From Rhodomicrobium vannielii ATCC 17100 (GTDB lineage Bacteria > Pseudomonadota > Alphaproteobacteria > Rhizobiales > Rhodomicrobiaceae), in the NCBI RefSeq assembly GCF_000166055.1, contig NC_014664.1:310001-374000 (forward strand): a stretch of 64,000 nt of DNA, in the 5' to 3' direction. Made by a program: the position numbers and the translations under genes. Below, in pieces: positions 27,634-36,181 of the stretch. Every line of letters begins with the position of its first letter. Within the stretch, counting starts at the first letter, position 1. Below the pieces are notes generated by a model. It had not been told where the DNA came from, did not search any database, and saw only the letters and a program-made list of their open reading frames with translations.

Positions 27634-29066
27634 ACGAGGCCGTTTACGCCGTCGTCGGCATTCCGTTCCTCTCCGCGATCCTGCTCGCGCTCATCCCAAG
27701 CTATCGGGTGACGGCGCTCGGCAACGTGCTCGCTTCGGGCCTCACCTTTGTGGCGGGGCTATCCTTCCTCACGCTGCCGCCGGTCACCGAGACCTATGTG
27801 ATCCTCGACGACCTGAACAAATTCTTCATCATCCTGAACACCCTCGTCGGCTTCACCACGTCGCTGTTCAGCCGCAGCTACATCGGCCACGAGATCGAGA
27901 CGGGCCACCTCACGCCGCTGTTCGTGCGCTTCTACCATGCGATGTTTCAGGGGATGATGGGCGCGATGAACCTCGCGCTGCTCGCCAACAACATCGGGCT
28001 GATGTGGGTTGGCCTCGAATTCGCAACGCTCATGACCGTCATCATGGTGGGCATCTACCGCACGCCCGCCGCGCTCGAAGCCGCGTGGAAATACTTCATC
28101 CTCGGCATCGTCGGCATCTCGCTCGCCTTTTTCGGCACGATCCTCGTCTATCTGACCGGGCAAGGCGTGCTCGGCGAGGGCGAGGCGGCCATGACGTGGA
28201 GCGAACTCATCAAGATCGCGCCGCAGCTCGACGCGCCGTTGCTCAATATCGCGTTCATCTTCCTGCTCGTGGGCTACGGCACGAAGGTCGGCCTCGCGCC
28301 GCTGCATGCGTGGCTGCCCGACGCCCACGCCGAAGGGCCGACGCCGATTTCCGCCGTGCTGTCCGGCCTTCTGCTGAATGTGGCGCTGTTCGCACTACTC
28401 CGCTTCAAGATGCTGATCGCGGCGAACCCGAACGCGCTTGCGCCCGGCCCGATCCTCATCACCATGGGCCTCGTCTCGCTCATATTCGCGGCGTTCATGC
28501 TGTACCAGCGCCAGGACATCAAACGGCTGTTCGCCTATTCGTCCATCGAACACATGGGCCTCATCACCTTCGCTTTCGGCCTCGGCGGCCCGCTGCTGAA
28601 CTTCGCGGCGCTCTTGCACATGGTGATGCACAGCCTGACGAAATCGGCGATCTTTTTCGCGGTCGGGCATGTTACGCAGGCGAAGGGCACGCAGGAACTG
28701 TCCGCCATTCGCGGACTGTCGGTTTCAAACCCGTTGCTCTCGGTCGCGCTCGCGGCGGGGGTCATCGCGATTTCCGGGCTGCCGCCGTTCGGGGCGTTCA
28801 TGAGCGAATTCCTGATCCTCACCTCTACCTTTGCGCGCGAGCCGTTGCTGGCCCTTGCGGTGGCATTCGGCCTGCTTGTCGCGCTGGGCGCGCTGCTCAT
28901 GCGGCTTCAGGACATCCTTTTCGGCGAGCCGACCACGCCCAATCATCCAGTCAGCGCAGCGTCGGCGCCGATCTTCGTCCACCTGTCGCTGATCCTGATC
29001 GCCGGGATGTTCCTGCCGCCCGCCGTCGTCGTCTGGTTCAAGCGCGCCGCGGAGATGCTCGGATGA
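27630..29066 (+). CDS. hyfF: Hydrogenase-4 subunit F-like membrane protein (second antiporter-type subunit)
   Basis: A 478-residue NuoL/M/N-like membrane protein similar to HyfF. Hallmarks: NNIGLMWVGLEFATLMTVI with the key Glu, GTKVGLAPLHAWLPDAHAEGPTPISAVLSG with the key Lys, and RQDIKRLFAYSSIEHMGL. ATG at 27630 overlaps the hyfE stop (ATGA). With HyfB it gives the complex two antiporter-type modules, the number found in hydrogenase-4-like complexes lacking HyfD. Confidence 0.92.
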   Translation: MNEAVYAVVGIPFLSAILLALIPSYRVTALGNVLASGLTFVAGLSFLTLPPVTETYVILDDLNKFFIILNTLVGFTTSLFSRSYIGHEIETGHLTPLFVRFYHAMFQGMMGAMNLALLANNIGLMWVGLEFATLMTVIMVGIYRTPAALEAAWKYFILGIVGISLAFFGTILVYLTGQGVLGEGEAAMTWSELIKIAPQLDAPLLNIAFIFLLVGYGTKVGLAPLHAWLPDAHAEGPTPISAVLSGLLLNVALFALLRFKMLIAANPNALAPGPILITMGLVSLIFAAFMLYQRQDIKRLFAYSSIEHMGLITFAFGLGGPLLNFAALLHMVMHSLTKSAIFFAVGHVTQAKGTQELSAIRGLSVSNPLLSVALAAGVIAISGLPPFGAFMSEFLILTSTFAREPLLALAVAFGLLVALGALLMRLQDILFGEPTTPNHPVSAASAPIFVHLSLILIAGMFLPPAVVVWFKRAAEMLG

Positions 29067-30577
29067 TCACCATCAACGAGAGAAGCCGCGATGCGGAGCC
29101 GGTTGCGCTCGCCGACGCGATCCGCGCCGCGCTGCAGGTTCGCGCCGACGGCTTCGCGCGCATCGAAGCCGACGCAGCGCTGTGGATCGGCCTCGCCAAG
29201 GCCTGCACGGCGGGCTGGCATGATCTCGGCGCGCTGTGGGTCGACGATCACCATGTCCGCATGGCGCTGTGGGATGCGCAGGAAAACTGCCGCGCCATCG
29301 TCTCGCTCTCGCTCAAGGCGGGGGCTTACCCATCCGTCGGCCTGCATCACCCGCCGGCCCTCCGCCTCGAACGCGCGATGCGCGACCTCTATGGCGCGAT
29401 ACCGGACGGCATCCCCGACGAGCGCCGCTGGCTCGATCACGGCGTCTGGCCGGGGCGGGAGCACGAGCCGGGCTATCATTTCCTGCCGGTCGAAGGCAAC
29501 GGCCTGCATCAGATCCCCGTCGGCCCGGTGCATGCAGGCATCATTGAGCCGGGGCATTTCCGCTTCACTGCCAACGGCGAGACGGTGGCGCGTCTCGAAG
29601 CGCGGCTCGGCTATGTGCACAAGGGGGTCGAAGCGCTGGCGCAAGGCGCGTCGATAGAGAAGGCCGCGAAGCTCGCCGCGCGTATGTCGGGCGACAGCAC
29701 CGTAGCCTACAGCTTCGCGTTTTCGCGGGCGGTTGAGGCCGCGCTCGGCTGGGAGATACCTCCCCGCGCGCAGATCCTGCGCGGCGTGATGGCCGAACTC
29801 GAACGCCTTTCGCACCACGTCAGCGATGTCGGCGGCATCTGCAACGACGCAGCCGTCGCCGTGCTTCTCGCCCGCTGCTCGCTCATCCGCGAGGACATCC
29901 TGCGAACGCAGGCGGCGCTTTTCGGCCACCGCATGATGATGGACGCAATCGTGCCGGGCGGCGTCGCCCGCGACATTGATGCGGCGGGCGCAACGGCGAT
30001 CCTCGCGCTGCTGGAGCGCATCGAGATTGGCTTCCATCGCGTCGTCCGCGCCTACGACCAGTCGCCATCCATTCAAAATCGCACGCACGGCACGGGCATC
30101 GTGCAGCTCGATTTCATTCGCCAGTTCGCGGCGGGCGGGTTCGTCGGTCGCGCGGGCGGCCGCGCCTTCGACGCGCGCGCGTCTTTTCCGTACCCGCCTT
30201 ACAACGCCGTCGCCTTCAAAGTGCCGACGCGCGAGGAAAGCGACGTGGACGCGCGTATCTGGATCCGTATCGAGGAGATCGCCGAGAGCGCCGGCATCAT
30301 TCGCCAATTGCTTGCTAAGCTCGAAGACGGGCCGATCCATGCCGCGCCGCCGCCATTCCAGCCGGGCGCGGGTGCGGCGCTCGTCGAAGCCTTCCGCGGC
30401 GATCTGTTCCTTGCCGTGCGTATCGAGGATGAAAGCCGCATCGCACACATGCACGCGCGCGACGCCTCGTGGTTCCAGTGGCCGCTGCTCGAAACCGCGA
30501 TCGATGGCAACATCGTCGCCGATTTCCCGTTGTGCAACAAATCGTTCAATTGCTCCTATTCGGGCGTGGATCTGTAG
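29063..30577 (+). CDS. hyfG: Hydrogenase-4 large-subunit-like protein (NuoCD/HyfG type) lacking the N-terminal [NiFe] cysteines
   Basis: A 504-residue soluble subunit: a NuoC/30-kDa-like part (residues 1-150, containing DGIPDERRWLDHGVWPG) fused to a NuoD/hydrogenase large-subunit part. GHFRFTANGE, YVHKGVEAL and MAELERLSHH align with HycE/HyfG. Where HycE has the Ni-binding RVCGICG, this protein has RMSGDST (residues 207-213): both cysteines are missing. The C-terminus, PLCNKSFNCSYSGVDL (C491 and C497), also departs from the DPCxxC motif. It therefore cannot hold a standard [NiFe] centre and resembles Ehr-type large subunits. No C-terminal maturation extension is evident. ATG at 29063 overlaps the hyfF stop. 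Confidence 0.92.
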   Translation: MITINERSRDAEPVALADAIRAALQVRADGFARIEADAALWIGLAKACTAGWHDLGALWVDDHHVRMALWDAQENCRAIVSLSLKAGAYPSVGLHHPPALRLERAMRDLYGAIPDGIPDERRWLDHGVWPGREHEPGYHFLPVEGNGLHQIPVGPVHAGIIEPGHFRFTANGETVARLEARLGYVHKGVEALAQGASIEKAAKLAARMSGDSTVAYSFAFSRAVEAALGWEIPPRAQILRGVMAELERLSHHVSDVGGICNDAAVAVLLARCSLIREDILRTQAALFGHRMMMDAIVPGGVARDIDAAGATAILALLERIEIGFHRVVRAYDQSPSIQNRTHGTGIVQLDFIRQFAAGGFVGRAGGRAFDARASFPYPPYNAVAFKVPTREESDVDARIWIRIEEIAESAGIIRQLLAKLEDGPIHAAPPPFQPGAGAALVEAFRGDLFLAVRIEDESRIAHMHARDASWFQWPLLETAIDGNIVADFPLCNKSFNCSYSGVDL

Positions 30578-30584
30578 GGACCCG

Positions 30585-31112
30585 ATGCACATTCTGCTTC
30601 TCGATGCGCTCCTGAAAGGCCCCGCCACGGAACGCGCGCCCTCCCCGGAGGAAGCGGCGGTCGCCGATCTCGCCCGCGCGCTCGGCACCCGCGCCCGCGC
30701 GCGCCTCGGCCGGTCGCTCGCCATCCGCGAGGTCGATGCGGGCTCCTGCAACGCCTGCGAACTGGAAATCCATGCGCTCGGCAACCCGGTCTACGATGTT
30801 GAGCGCTTCGGCCTGAAATTCGTTGCGTCGCCCCGCCACGCCGACGTGCTGCTCGTGACCGGCGCCGTTTCGTGGAACATGCGCGAGGGGCTGGAGCGCA
30901 CCTACGCCGCGACGCCCGATCCGAAATGGGTGGTCGCGGCGGGCGATTGCGCGGCGGGCTGCGGGGTGTTCGCGGAGAGCCGTGCCTGCGCTGGCGCCGT
31001 GGCGAAGATTATCCCCGTCGATCTCGTGATACCGGGCTGTCCGCCGACGCCGACCGATCTTCTCAAGGGGCTGCTGGCGCTGGTAGAAGGCACGGCGCAA
31101 CCCTCGCGATGA
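30585..31112 (+). CDS. hyfI: Hydrogenase-4 small-subunit-like Fe-S protein (NuoB/HyfI type)
   Basis: A 175-residue subunit of the NuoB/HycG/HyfI family. The four ligands of the proximal [4Fe-4S] (N2-like) cluster are conserved: C55-x2-C58 (CNACE), C122 in AGDCAAGCG and C152 in IPGCPPTP. Additional Cys residues at 126 and 135 are not standard ligands. Seven bases separate it from hyfG, the only gap in the operon. With the large subunit lacking its metal site, this cluster is the only redox centre predicted from the genes present; no HyfA or HyfH ferredoxin-like subunit is encoded. Confidence 0.92.
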   Translation: MHILLLDALLKGPATERAPSPEEAAVADLARALGTRARARLGRSLAIREVDAGSCNACELEIHALGNPVYDVERFGLKFVASPRHADVLLVTGAVSWNMREGLERTYAATPDPKWVVAAGDCAAGCGVFAESRACAGAVAKIIPVDLVIPGCPPTPTDLLKGLLALVEGTAQPSR

Positions 31113-31345
31113 CGGACGCCATCACCATCGATACGCGCGGGCTTTCCTGTCCGCTGCCGGTTCTGCTCGCGAAAAAGCAGTTGCGCGCCATCGCGCCGGG
31201 CGCGCTCGTACGCATCCTCGCCACCGATCCGCTCGCGCCCGAAGACTTCCGCGACTTCTGCCGCGTCTCGGGCTGCGCCTGGGTCGGGTCGCGCGAAGCG
31301 AAAGACGGCGCACTCGAAATCACGATCCGGCAGACCGAAGCCTGA
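31109..31345 (+). CDS. TusA-family sulfurtransferase-like protein
   Basis: A 78-residue SirA/TusA-fold protein with the signature RGLSCPLPVLLAKKQL; C14 of CPLP is the persulfide-carrying residue in the family. A second Cys lies in DFCRVSGCAW. TusA proteins relay sulfur for tRNA thiolation, molybdenum-cofactor synthesis or sulfur oxidation. ATG at 31109 overlaps the hyfI stop (ATGA), so it is the last gene of the Ehr-like operon. Why a sulfur carrier is coupled to this complex is unclear. The frame begins earlier inside hyfI, but the family N-terminus fits this start. Confidence 0.88.
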   Translation: MTDAITIDTRGLSCPLPVLLAKKQLRAIAPGALVRILATDPLAPEDFRDFCRVSGCAWVGSREAKDGALEITIRQTEA

Positions 31346-31369
31346 GGCAGTCGGCCCGCCGCCGTCCAC

Positions 31370-32113
31370 CTAGCCGCCGAAAACAGCGGCGAGCCGCGCT
31401 TCGAGATCCGCTTTCGCCGCAGCAAGCCGCGCCTCGTCAACCGAGCGCAGCACGAGCGTCGTGCCGTAGCGCCCCTCGTCCATGAACGGATAGCTGCCCA
31501 TCGGCACGTCCGGGAACGCGCGCTGGCACGCTTCGAGCGGCGCCGCAACCGCGCCCTCGGGTCGGTCCACGCGCACCGAAACCGACAACATTTTCGCGCC
31601 CGTGCGGAGCCGCGGCGTCACCGCCTTCAGCATCGCCTGCATGATCGAGGGCACGCCCGCCATGACGATCACATTGCCGATCATGAAGCCGGGCGCTTTG
31701 GATACGGTGTTTTCGATCAGATCAGCGCCGACGGGAATGCGCGCCATGCGCAGCCGCGCGGGCGTCATCTCGCCTTCAGGGATGCGTTCGAGCAGCAGCG
31801 CGCGGGCGCGCTCGTCTATGGGAAGCGCCACGCCGAAAGCCTTCGCGATGGCGTCGGCCGTGATGTCGTCATGCGTCGGGCCGATGCCGCCCGTGGTGAA
31901 GACGTAGTCGTAGGCTGTGCGCAGCGCGTCGACTGCGGCGACGATCGCGGCCTCTTCATCGGCGACGACGCGGACTTCCTTCAACCGGATGCCGTTTTCG
32001 GTGCAATGATCGGCGATAGTGCCGATGTTCTTGTCCTTGGTTCGCCCGGACAGGATCTCGTCGCCGATGACGAGCAGCGCGGCGGTGACTTCGGAAGCGA
32101 ATGCGCCGGTCAT
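31370..32113 (-). CDS. CinA-like molybdopterin-binding-domain protein (COG1058)
   Basis: A 247-residue protein consisting of the MoCF_biosynth/COG1058 domain only, without the C-terminal nicotinamide deamidase domain of full CinA. Typical blocks: ALLVIGDEILSGRTKDKN, TTGGIGPTHDDITADAIA and MAGVPSIMQAM. Such short forms are common in alphaproteobacteria; some related domains act as ADP-ribose pyrophosphatases. The start is the ATG at 32113 with GAGG eight bases upstream; the frame extends ten codons further. It is convergent with the TusA-like gene, 24 bp apart. Confidence 0.88.
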   Translation of the reverse strand: MTGAFASEVTAALLVIGDEILSGRTKDKNIGTIADHCTENGIRLKEVRVVADEEAAIVAAVDALRTAYDYVFTTGGIGPTHDDITADAIAKAFGVALPIDERARALLLERIPEGEMTPARLRMARIPVGADLIENTVSKAPGFMIGNVIVMAGVPSIMQAMLKAVTPRLRTGAKMLSVSVRVDRPEGAVAAPLEACQRAFPDVPMGSYPFMDEGRYGTTLVLRSVDEARLAAAKADLEARLAAVFGG

Positions 32114-32370
32114 GGGAACCTCGTTGAATGCGTTATCGCGCATTCCTTAACAGGAAACCACGCAGTTCGCCAAGGCGCGGCGCATGTGCCGGAGCCTGCC
32201 GCGTAGCCATGCGCGACGATGATGGCTGGCCATCAGGTGTTGTGACTCGGCGCGGCACCTGCCATATTGCGGGTTGCACATCTGTAGCTTCGCCCCCGGC
32301 TTGCCGGAAGACAGGCTGAGCGCGAAAAGTGCGGTTGACCTTCAAGCGCGTGGGCGCGCGGGATCTTGGC

Positions 32371-33201
32371 ATGAACGGATCGGATTACGGCGCGCCGGTG
32401 AGGCTCGCACAGGACAGCAAGATCAGGCTTTATGGGCCGGAAGCTTTCGTCGCGATGCACAAGGCGGGGCAGCTTTGCGCGGTCGCGCTCGATCAGATCG
32501 CGGACATGGTGAAGCCAGGCGTCCCGACCGATGCCATCGACCAGTTCGTGTTCGACTTCGCTATGGACCATGGCGCGGTGCCTGCCACGCTCAACTATCG
32601 CGGTTATACGAAATCCACCTGCACATCGCTGAATCATGTGGTGTGCCACGGCATCCCCGGTCCGCGCGTCCTCCTCGAAGGCGACATCCTCAACGTGGAC
32701 GTGACGCTGATCCTCGACGGTTGGCATGGCGATTCGAGCCGCATGTATACGGTCGGCAAGGTGGCGCGGAAGGCGGAGCGCCTGATCGAGGTGACGCACG
32801 AAGCCATGATGCGCGGCATCGCGGTCATCAAGCCGGGCGCGCATGTCGGCGATATCGGGTACGCTATCCAATCATTTGCGGAAGCGGAGCGGTGCAGCGT
32901 GGTGCGCGATTTCTGCGGACACGGCGTCGGTCGCGTCTTCCACGACAAGCCGAACATTCTGCACTACGGCACAGCCGGTGAGGGCGTTACGCTTGAAGAA
33001 GGCATGATCTTCACGGTCGAGCCGATGATCAATCTCGGCAAGCCGCATGTGAAGATGCTGTCCGACGGATGGACGGCGGTCACGCGCGACCGCTCGCTGT
33101 CGGCTCAGTTCGAGCACACGGTCGGCGTGACGGCAACGGGCGTCGAGGTGTTCACCTACAGCCCGAAGGGCTATCATCAGCCGCCTTATCCCGCCGCCTG
33201 A
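32371..33201 (+). CDS. map: Methionine aminopeptidase, type I
   Basis: A cytosolic dinuclear metallopeptidase that removes the initiator Met. The pita-bread fold motifs are present: HVVCHGIPG, the metal ligand pair in LNVDVTLILDGWHGDSSRMY, CGHGVGRVFHDKPNILHYG with the catalytic His, EEGMIFTVEPM with Glu and SAQFEHTVGVT with the last Glu. ATG at 32371 gives 276 residues; GTG at 32329 would add 14. Neither has a good ribosome-binding site. It is divergent to the CinA-like gene and ends in a strong palindrome. Confidence 0.93.
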   Translation: MNGSDYGAPVRLAQDSKIRLYGPEAFVAMHKAGQLCAVALDQIADMVKPGVPTDAIDQFVFDFAMDHGAVPATLNYRGYTKSTCTSLNHVVCHGIPGPRVLLEGDILNVDVTLILDGWHGDSSRMYTVGKVARKAERLIEVTHEAMMRGIAVIKPGAHVGDIGYAIQSFAEAERCSVVRDFCGHGVGRVFHDKPNILHYGTAGEGVTLEEGMIFTVEPMINLGKPHVKMLSDGWTAVTRDRSLSAQFEHTVGVTATGVEVFTYSPKGYHQPPYPAA

Positions 33202-33206
33202 TAGGT

Positions 33207-33236
33207 ATGAAGGGAGCGCGAGCGCGCTCCCTTCAT
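33207..33236. terminator. Perfect 14-bp palindrome between map and the aldo/keto reductase gene
   Basis: ATGAAGGGAGCGCG and its exact complement CGCGCTCCCTTCAT are separated by two bases. It lies directly after the map stop and directly after the stop of the convergent reductase gene. Likely a bidirectional terminator, although no long T tract is present on either side. Confidence 0.6.
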
Positions 33237-33241
33237 TGTCC

Positions 33242-34231
33242 CTACTTGTCGAGCAGATCGAGCAGAGCGGCGCTGCCATAGCGTTCGCCTGACGCTGCCC
33301 CGCGTGGTGCGGCTTCGTCGAGCGCGGCAAGGTCGTCGGCGCTGAGATGCAGCCGCGCGGCATCGACGTTCTCTTCCAGATATTTCCGACGCTTCGTTCC
33401 GGGGATCGGCACGATGTCCGGCCCCTGCGCCAGAAGCCACGCCAGCGCGACCTGTCCCGGTGCCGCGCCCTGCGTCTTCGCGATGGCCTTCACTGCATCG
33501 ACAATCTTCATGTTGCGGTCGAAATTCTCGCCTTCGAAGCGCGGCTGCGTGCGACGGAAATCGCCCTCGGGGTACTCCTCCGCCCGCTTCGCCGTGCCCG
33601 TGAGGAAGCCTCTGCCGAGCGGGCTATAGGGCACAAAGCCGATACCAAGCTCACGACAGGTCGCCAACACCCCCTCCTCGACGCCGCGCTCCCAGATCGA
33701 ATATTCGCTTTGCAGCGCCGAGATCGGGAATTCCTTGTGCGCGCGGCGCAGCGTTGCGGGCGACGCTTCCGACAGGCCGAGGAACCGCACCTTGCCCGCG
33801 CGGACGAGATCGCCCATCGCGCCCACCGTCTCTTCGATCGGGACATTCGGGTCGACGCGATGCTGATAATAGAGGTCGATGTGATCGACGCCGAGACGCT
33901 TCAGCGCCTCGTCGCACACCTTCTTCGCGTGCTCCGGACGGCCGTTGGCCTTGTATTGGCGCACACCCTCCTCGATCACGAAACCGAACTTCGTTGCGAT
34001 GATCGCCTCGTCGCGGCGGTCCTTCAGCGCCTTGCCGACGAGCACCTCGTTCGTGAACGGCCCGTACATCTCGGCGGTATCGAACAGCGTGATGCCGAGG
34101 TCGAGCGCGTGCTGGATCACGGCGATGCTCTCAGCGTCATCGCCAGCGCCATAGGCGTAGCTCATGCCCATGCAGCCGAGCCCGAGCGCGGACACTTCCA
34201 ACCCCTGCGTTCCGAGTTTGCGTTTTTCCAT
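33242..34231 (-). CDS. Aldo/keto reductase
   Basis: A 329-residue NADPH-dependent TIM-barrel oxidoreductase. The catalytic tetrad is visible: Asp and Tyr in [17 protein letters not shown], Lys in ATKFGF and His in DLYYQHRVD. The cofactor segment [16 protein letters not shown] is typical of AKR11/AKR13-like enzymes that reduce aldehydes and ketones. The substrate is unknown. It is divergently transcribed from an XRE-MmyB regulator 109 bp away, which probably controls it. Confidence 0.92.
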   Translation of the reverse strand: MEKRKLGTQGLEVSALGLGCMGMSYAYGAGDDAESIAVIQHALDLGITLFDTAEMYGPFTNEVLVGKALKDRRDEAIIATKFGFVIEEGVRQYKANGRPEHAKKVCDEALKRLGVDHIDLYYQHRVDPNVPIEETVGAMGDLVRAGKVRFLGLSEASPATLRRAHKEFPISALQSEYSIWERGVEEGVLATCRELGIGFVPYSPLGRGFLTGTAKRAEEYPEGDFRRTQPRFEGENFDRNMKIVDAVKAIAKTQGAAPGQVALAWLLAQGPDIVPIPGTKRRKYLEENVDAARLHLSADDLAALDEAAPRGAASGERYGSAALLDLLDK

Positions 34232-34287
34232 CGAAGGCTTCCTTTGGTTAAATGCCTCGACGCCACATTAACCGTGCAGCATAATGT

Positions 34288-34312
34288 TACCAGACCATAG
34301 ATTATACTGGTA
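34288..34312. promoter_or_regulatory. Operator candidate between the aldo/keto reductase and XRE regulator genes
   Basis: The inverted repeat TACCAG-N13-CTGGTA lies in the 109-bp divergent promoter region. The sequence around it is A+T-rich relative to the flanks, as expected for a promoter. A six-base arm is short, so this is only a candidate regulator site. Confidence 0.3.
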
Positions 34313-34340
34313 TTGGCGCTAACAGGATGTCGGATACGCC

Positions 34341-35180
34341 ATGTCACTGGCCCACGCAGGATATGACCGCCGCCCGCTCGGCGACTTTCTCCAATCGCGG
34401 CGCGGACGACTGAACCCTGCGGAATGCGGTTTTCCGGCAGGCCGCCGCCGCACGTCCGGCCTTCGCCGGGAGGAAGTGGCGCAACTCGCGGGCGTCAGCG
34501 TGACCTGGTACACATGGCTCGAACAGGGGCGCGAAATTCAGGTTTCCACGCAGACGCTCGAAGGCATCGCGCGAGCGCTCCGACTCGATCGCGCCGAGCG
34601 AGAGCACCTGTTCCTTCTGGCGCAAGGCCGCCCGCCCGCCATGGCGGAATGGCGGCCGCGCGAGATCACCGCCGCGCTCCAGCGCATGCTCGACGGCCTC
34701 ACCTATTCGCCCGCCTATATCCGCACCAAGCGCTGGGACATTGTCGGCTGGAACCGCGCCGTTGCGCTGACCTTCGCCGATTACGGCGCGATGGAGCCGC
34801 ATGAGCGAAACTCGATCCGTCTCGTCTTCGCGCACCCCGCATGGCGCACGCTGATGGTCGACTGGGAGGCCGACGCGAAAAAGGCGCTCGCCATTTTCCG
34901 GGCCGACTTCGCGCGCGCTGGAAACGATCCGCGCTTTCTGGAACTGGTGGACGAACTCGACCGGCTCAGCCCCGAGTTTCACCAGTGGTGGCCGCGTCAC
35001 GACGTGCGCAACCACGGCGAGGGCGTGAAGGCCGTCCGTCACCCGAAGGTGGGCCTGATGTCGCTCGAATACACGGCCTTCATCGTGGAGAGCGACCCCG
35101 ACCTCCGCATGGTGGTCTATACGCCCGCGCCGGGCTCGGACACGGCGGACAAGATCGCGCGGCTCGTCGATGGCGGCTAA
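34341..35180 (+). CDS. XRE-family regulator with MmyB-like ligand-binding domain
   Basis: A 279-residue transcription factor. Residues about 10-85 form the helix-turn-helix (GDFLQSRRGRL, SGLRREEVAQLAGVSVTWYTWLEQGR). Residues 105-275 match the MmyB PAS-like ligand-binding domain, with the typical WDIVGWNRAVALTFADYGAM and PEFHQWWPRHDV segments. Related proteins regulate adjacent reductase or dehydrogenase genes. The divergent placement to the aldo/keto reductase suggests a local regulator. Confidence 0.9.
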   Translation: MSLAHAGYDRRPLGDFLQSRRGRLNPAECGFPAGRRRTSGLRREEVAQLAGVSVTWYTWLEQGREIQVSTQTLEGIARALRLDRAEREHLFLLAQGRPPAMAEWRPREITAALQRMLDGLTYSPAYIRTKRWDIVGWNRAVALTFADYGAMEPHERNSIRLVFAHPAWRTLMVDWEADAKKALAIFRADFARAGNDPRFLELVDELDRLSPEFHQWWPRHDVRNHGEGVKAVRHPKVGLMSLEYTAFIVESDPDLRMVVYTPAPGSDTADKIARLVDGG

Positions 35181-35192
35181 GACCGCGTCAAG

Positions 35193-36086
35193 CTAACCGC
35201 CGCCAAGCTCCGTCACGATGCGCCCAAGCTCGCGGAAATCCGTCTTCTTCGGCGAGGATGTCCGCCAGGCGAGCCCGATGGTTCGATGCGGGATTGGCGG
35301 CGCGAACCGCATCAGCCGCACGCCGGACCGCGCCTCAATGTCGAGGCTCATGCGCGGCAGCAGCGTCACGCCGAAGCCGCCCGCAACCATCTGCACCAGC
35401 GTCGAAAGGCTCGTCGTGCCCATCGTGTCGAGTTTGCCCGCGCGGTTCAGCGAACAGACGCTAAGCGCCTGATCGCGCAGGCAATGGCCTTCCTCAAGGA
35501 GAAGGATGCGCTCGTTGAGGAACATGTCCGGTGAGGCGAGCGCGCCCTCCGGCACCGGGCGGCTTTCCGGCAACGCGAACACAAACTCGTCTTCGAACAG
35601 CGGCAGGGTCTCGATGTCCGGGAGATCGACGGGCAACGCCAGCAGCACGGCGTCAAGCCGCCCGCCCGCGAGGTCGGCGAGGAGATGATGCGTCTGGCTT
35701 TCGCGAAGCTCAAGGTCGAGATCGGGATAGGTCTCGCGAAGCACGGGCAGAAGCCGCGGAAGCACATAGGGCGCGATGGTCGGGATGACGCCGAGCCGGA
35801 GCGCGTGGGAGAGAAGCGCGTCGCCTTGCCGCGCGGATGCCTCCAGATCGCGAACGGCGGCGAGGATCGATGCCACGCGGCGAGCGGCTTCCTCGCCCTC
35901 GCGCGTAAGCTTCGCGCCGGTCCGCGTCCGCTCGATCAGGACGGTGCCGAGTTCGCGCTCCAGATCCTGAATTTGCATCGAAAGCGCGGGCTGCGTCACG
36001 GCGCAGGCCTCCGCCGCGCGCCCGAAATGGAGCGACCGGGCCAACGCATCGAAATAACGAAGCTGTTTCAGCGAGATATTTGCCAT
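35193..36086 (-). CDS. oxyR: LysR-family hydrogen peroxide sensor OxyR
   Basis: A 297-residue LysR-type activator. The N-terminal helix-turn-helix (LKQLRYFDALARSLHFGRAAEACAVTQPALSMQI) is followed by the effector domain. The redox pair is present: C202 in EEGHCLRDQ and C211, nine residues apart as Cys199/Cys208 in E. coli OxyR, which form the disulfide when peroxide appears. It is divergent to katA with a 95-bp shared promoter region, so direct control of the catalase is very likely. Confidence 0.94.
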   Translation of the reverse strand: MANISLKQLRYFDALARSLHFGRAAEACAVTQPALSMQIQDLERELGTVLIERTRTGAKLTREGEEAARRVASILAAVRDLEASARQGDALLSHALRLGVIPTIAPYVLPRLLPVLRETYPDLDLELRESQTHHLLADLAGGRLDAVLLALPVDLPDIETLPLFEDEFVFALPESRPVPEGALASPDMFLNERILLLEEGHCLRDQALSVCSLNRAGKLDTMGTTSLSTLVQMVAGGFGVTLLPRMSLDIEARSGVRLMRFAPPIPHRTIGLAWRTSSPKKTDFRELGRIVTELGGG

Positions 36087-36095
36087 TAGGTAATC

Positions 36096-36138
36096 TTATC
36101 GCAACTTCAGATAATGCGAATAGCCCTGATTGCGCTAT
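36096..36138. promoter_or_regulatory. Candidate OxyR binding region between oxyR and katA
   Basis: The intergenic region holds two imperfect dyads: TTATC-N9-GATAA (36096-36114) and ATAG-N11-CTAT (36120-36138). ATAG/CTAT half-sites are the OxyR hallmark, though the spacing differs from the E. coli consensus. LysR proteins usually bind two such sites ahead of the target gene. Confidence 0.4.
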
Positions 36139-36181
36139 GTGGTTAAGTTCGAGCCATTCTAAACAGGGAGCAAGCAAATAA

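Noticed and set aside
27473-29062. Upstream extension of the HyfG frame by 530 codons
   Set aside because: It overlaps hyfF in another phase and is Arg/His-rich nonsense; HyfG starts at 29063 by overlap with the hyfF stop.
28943-30784. A 613-codon minus-strand frame opposite hyfG and hyfI
   Set aside because: It has no recognisable motif, while the plus strand encodes conserved complex subunits.
31370-32113. Full-length CinA with nicotinamide deamidase domain
   Set aside because: The gene ends after the COG1058 domain; no second domain follows in any frame.
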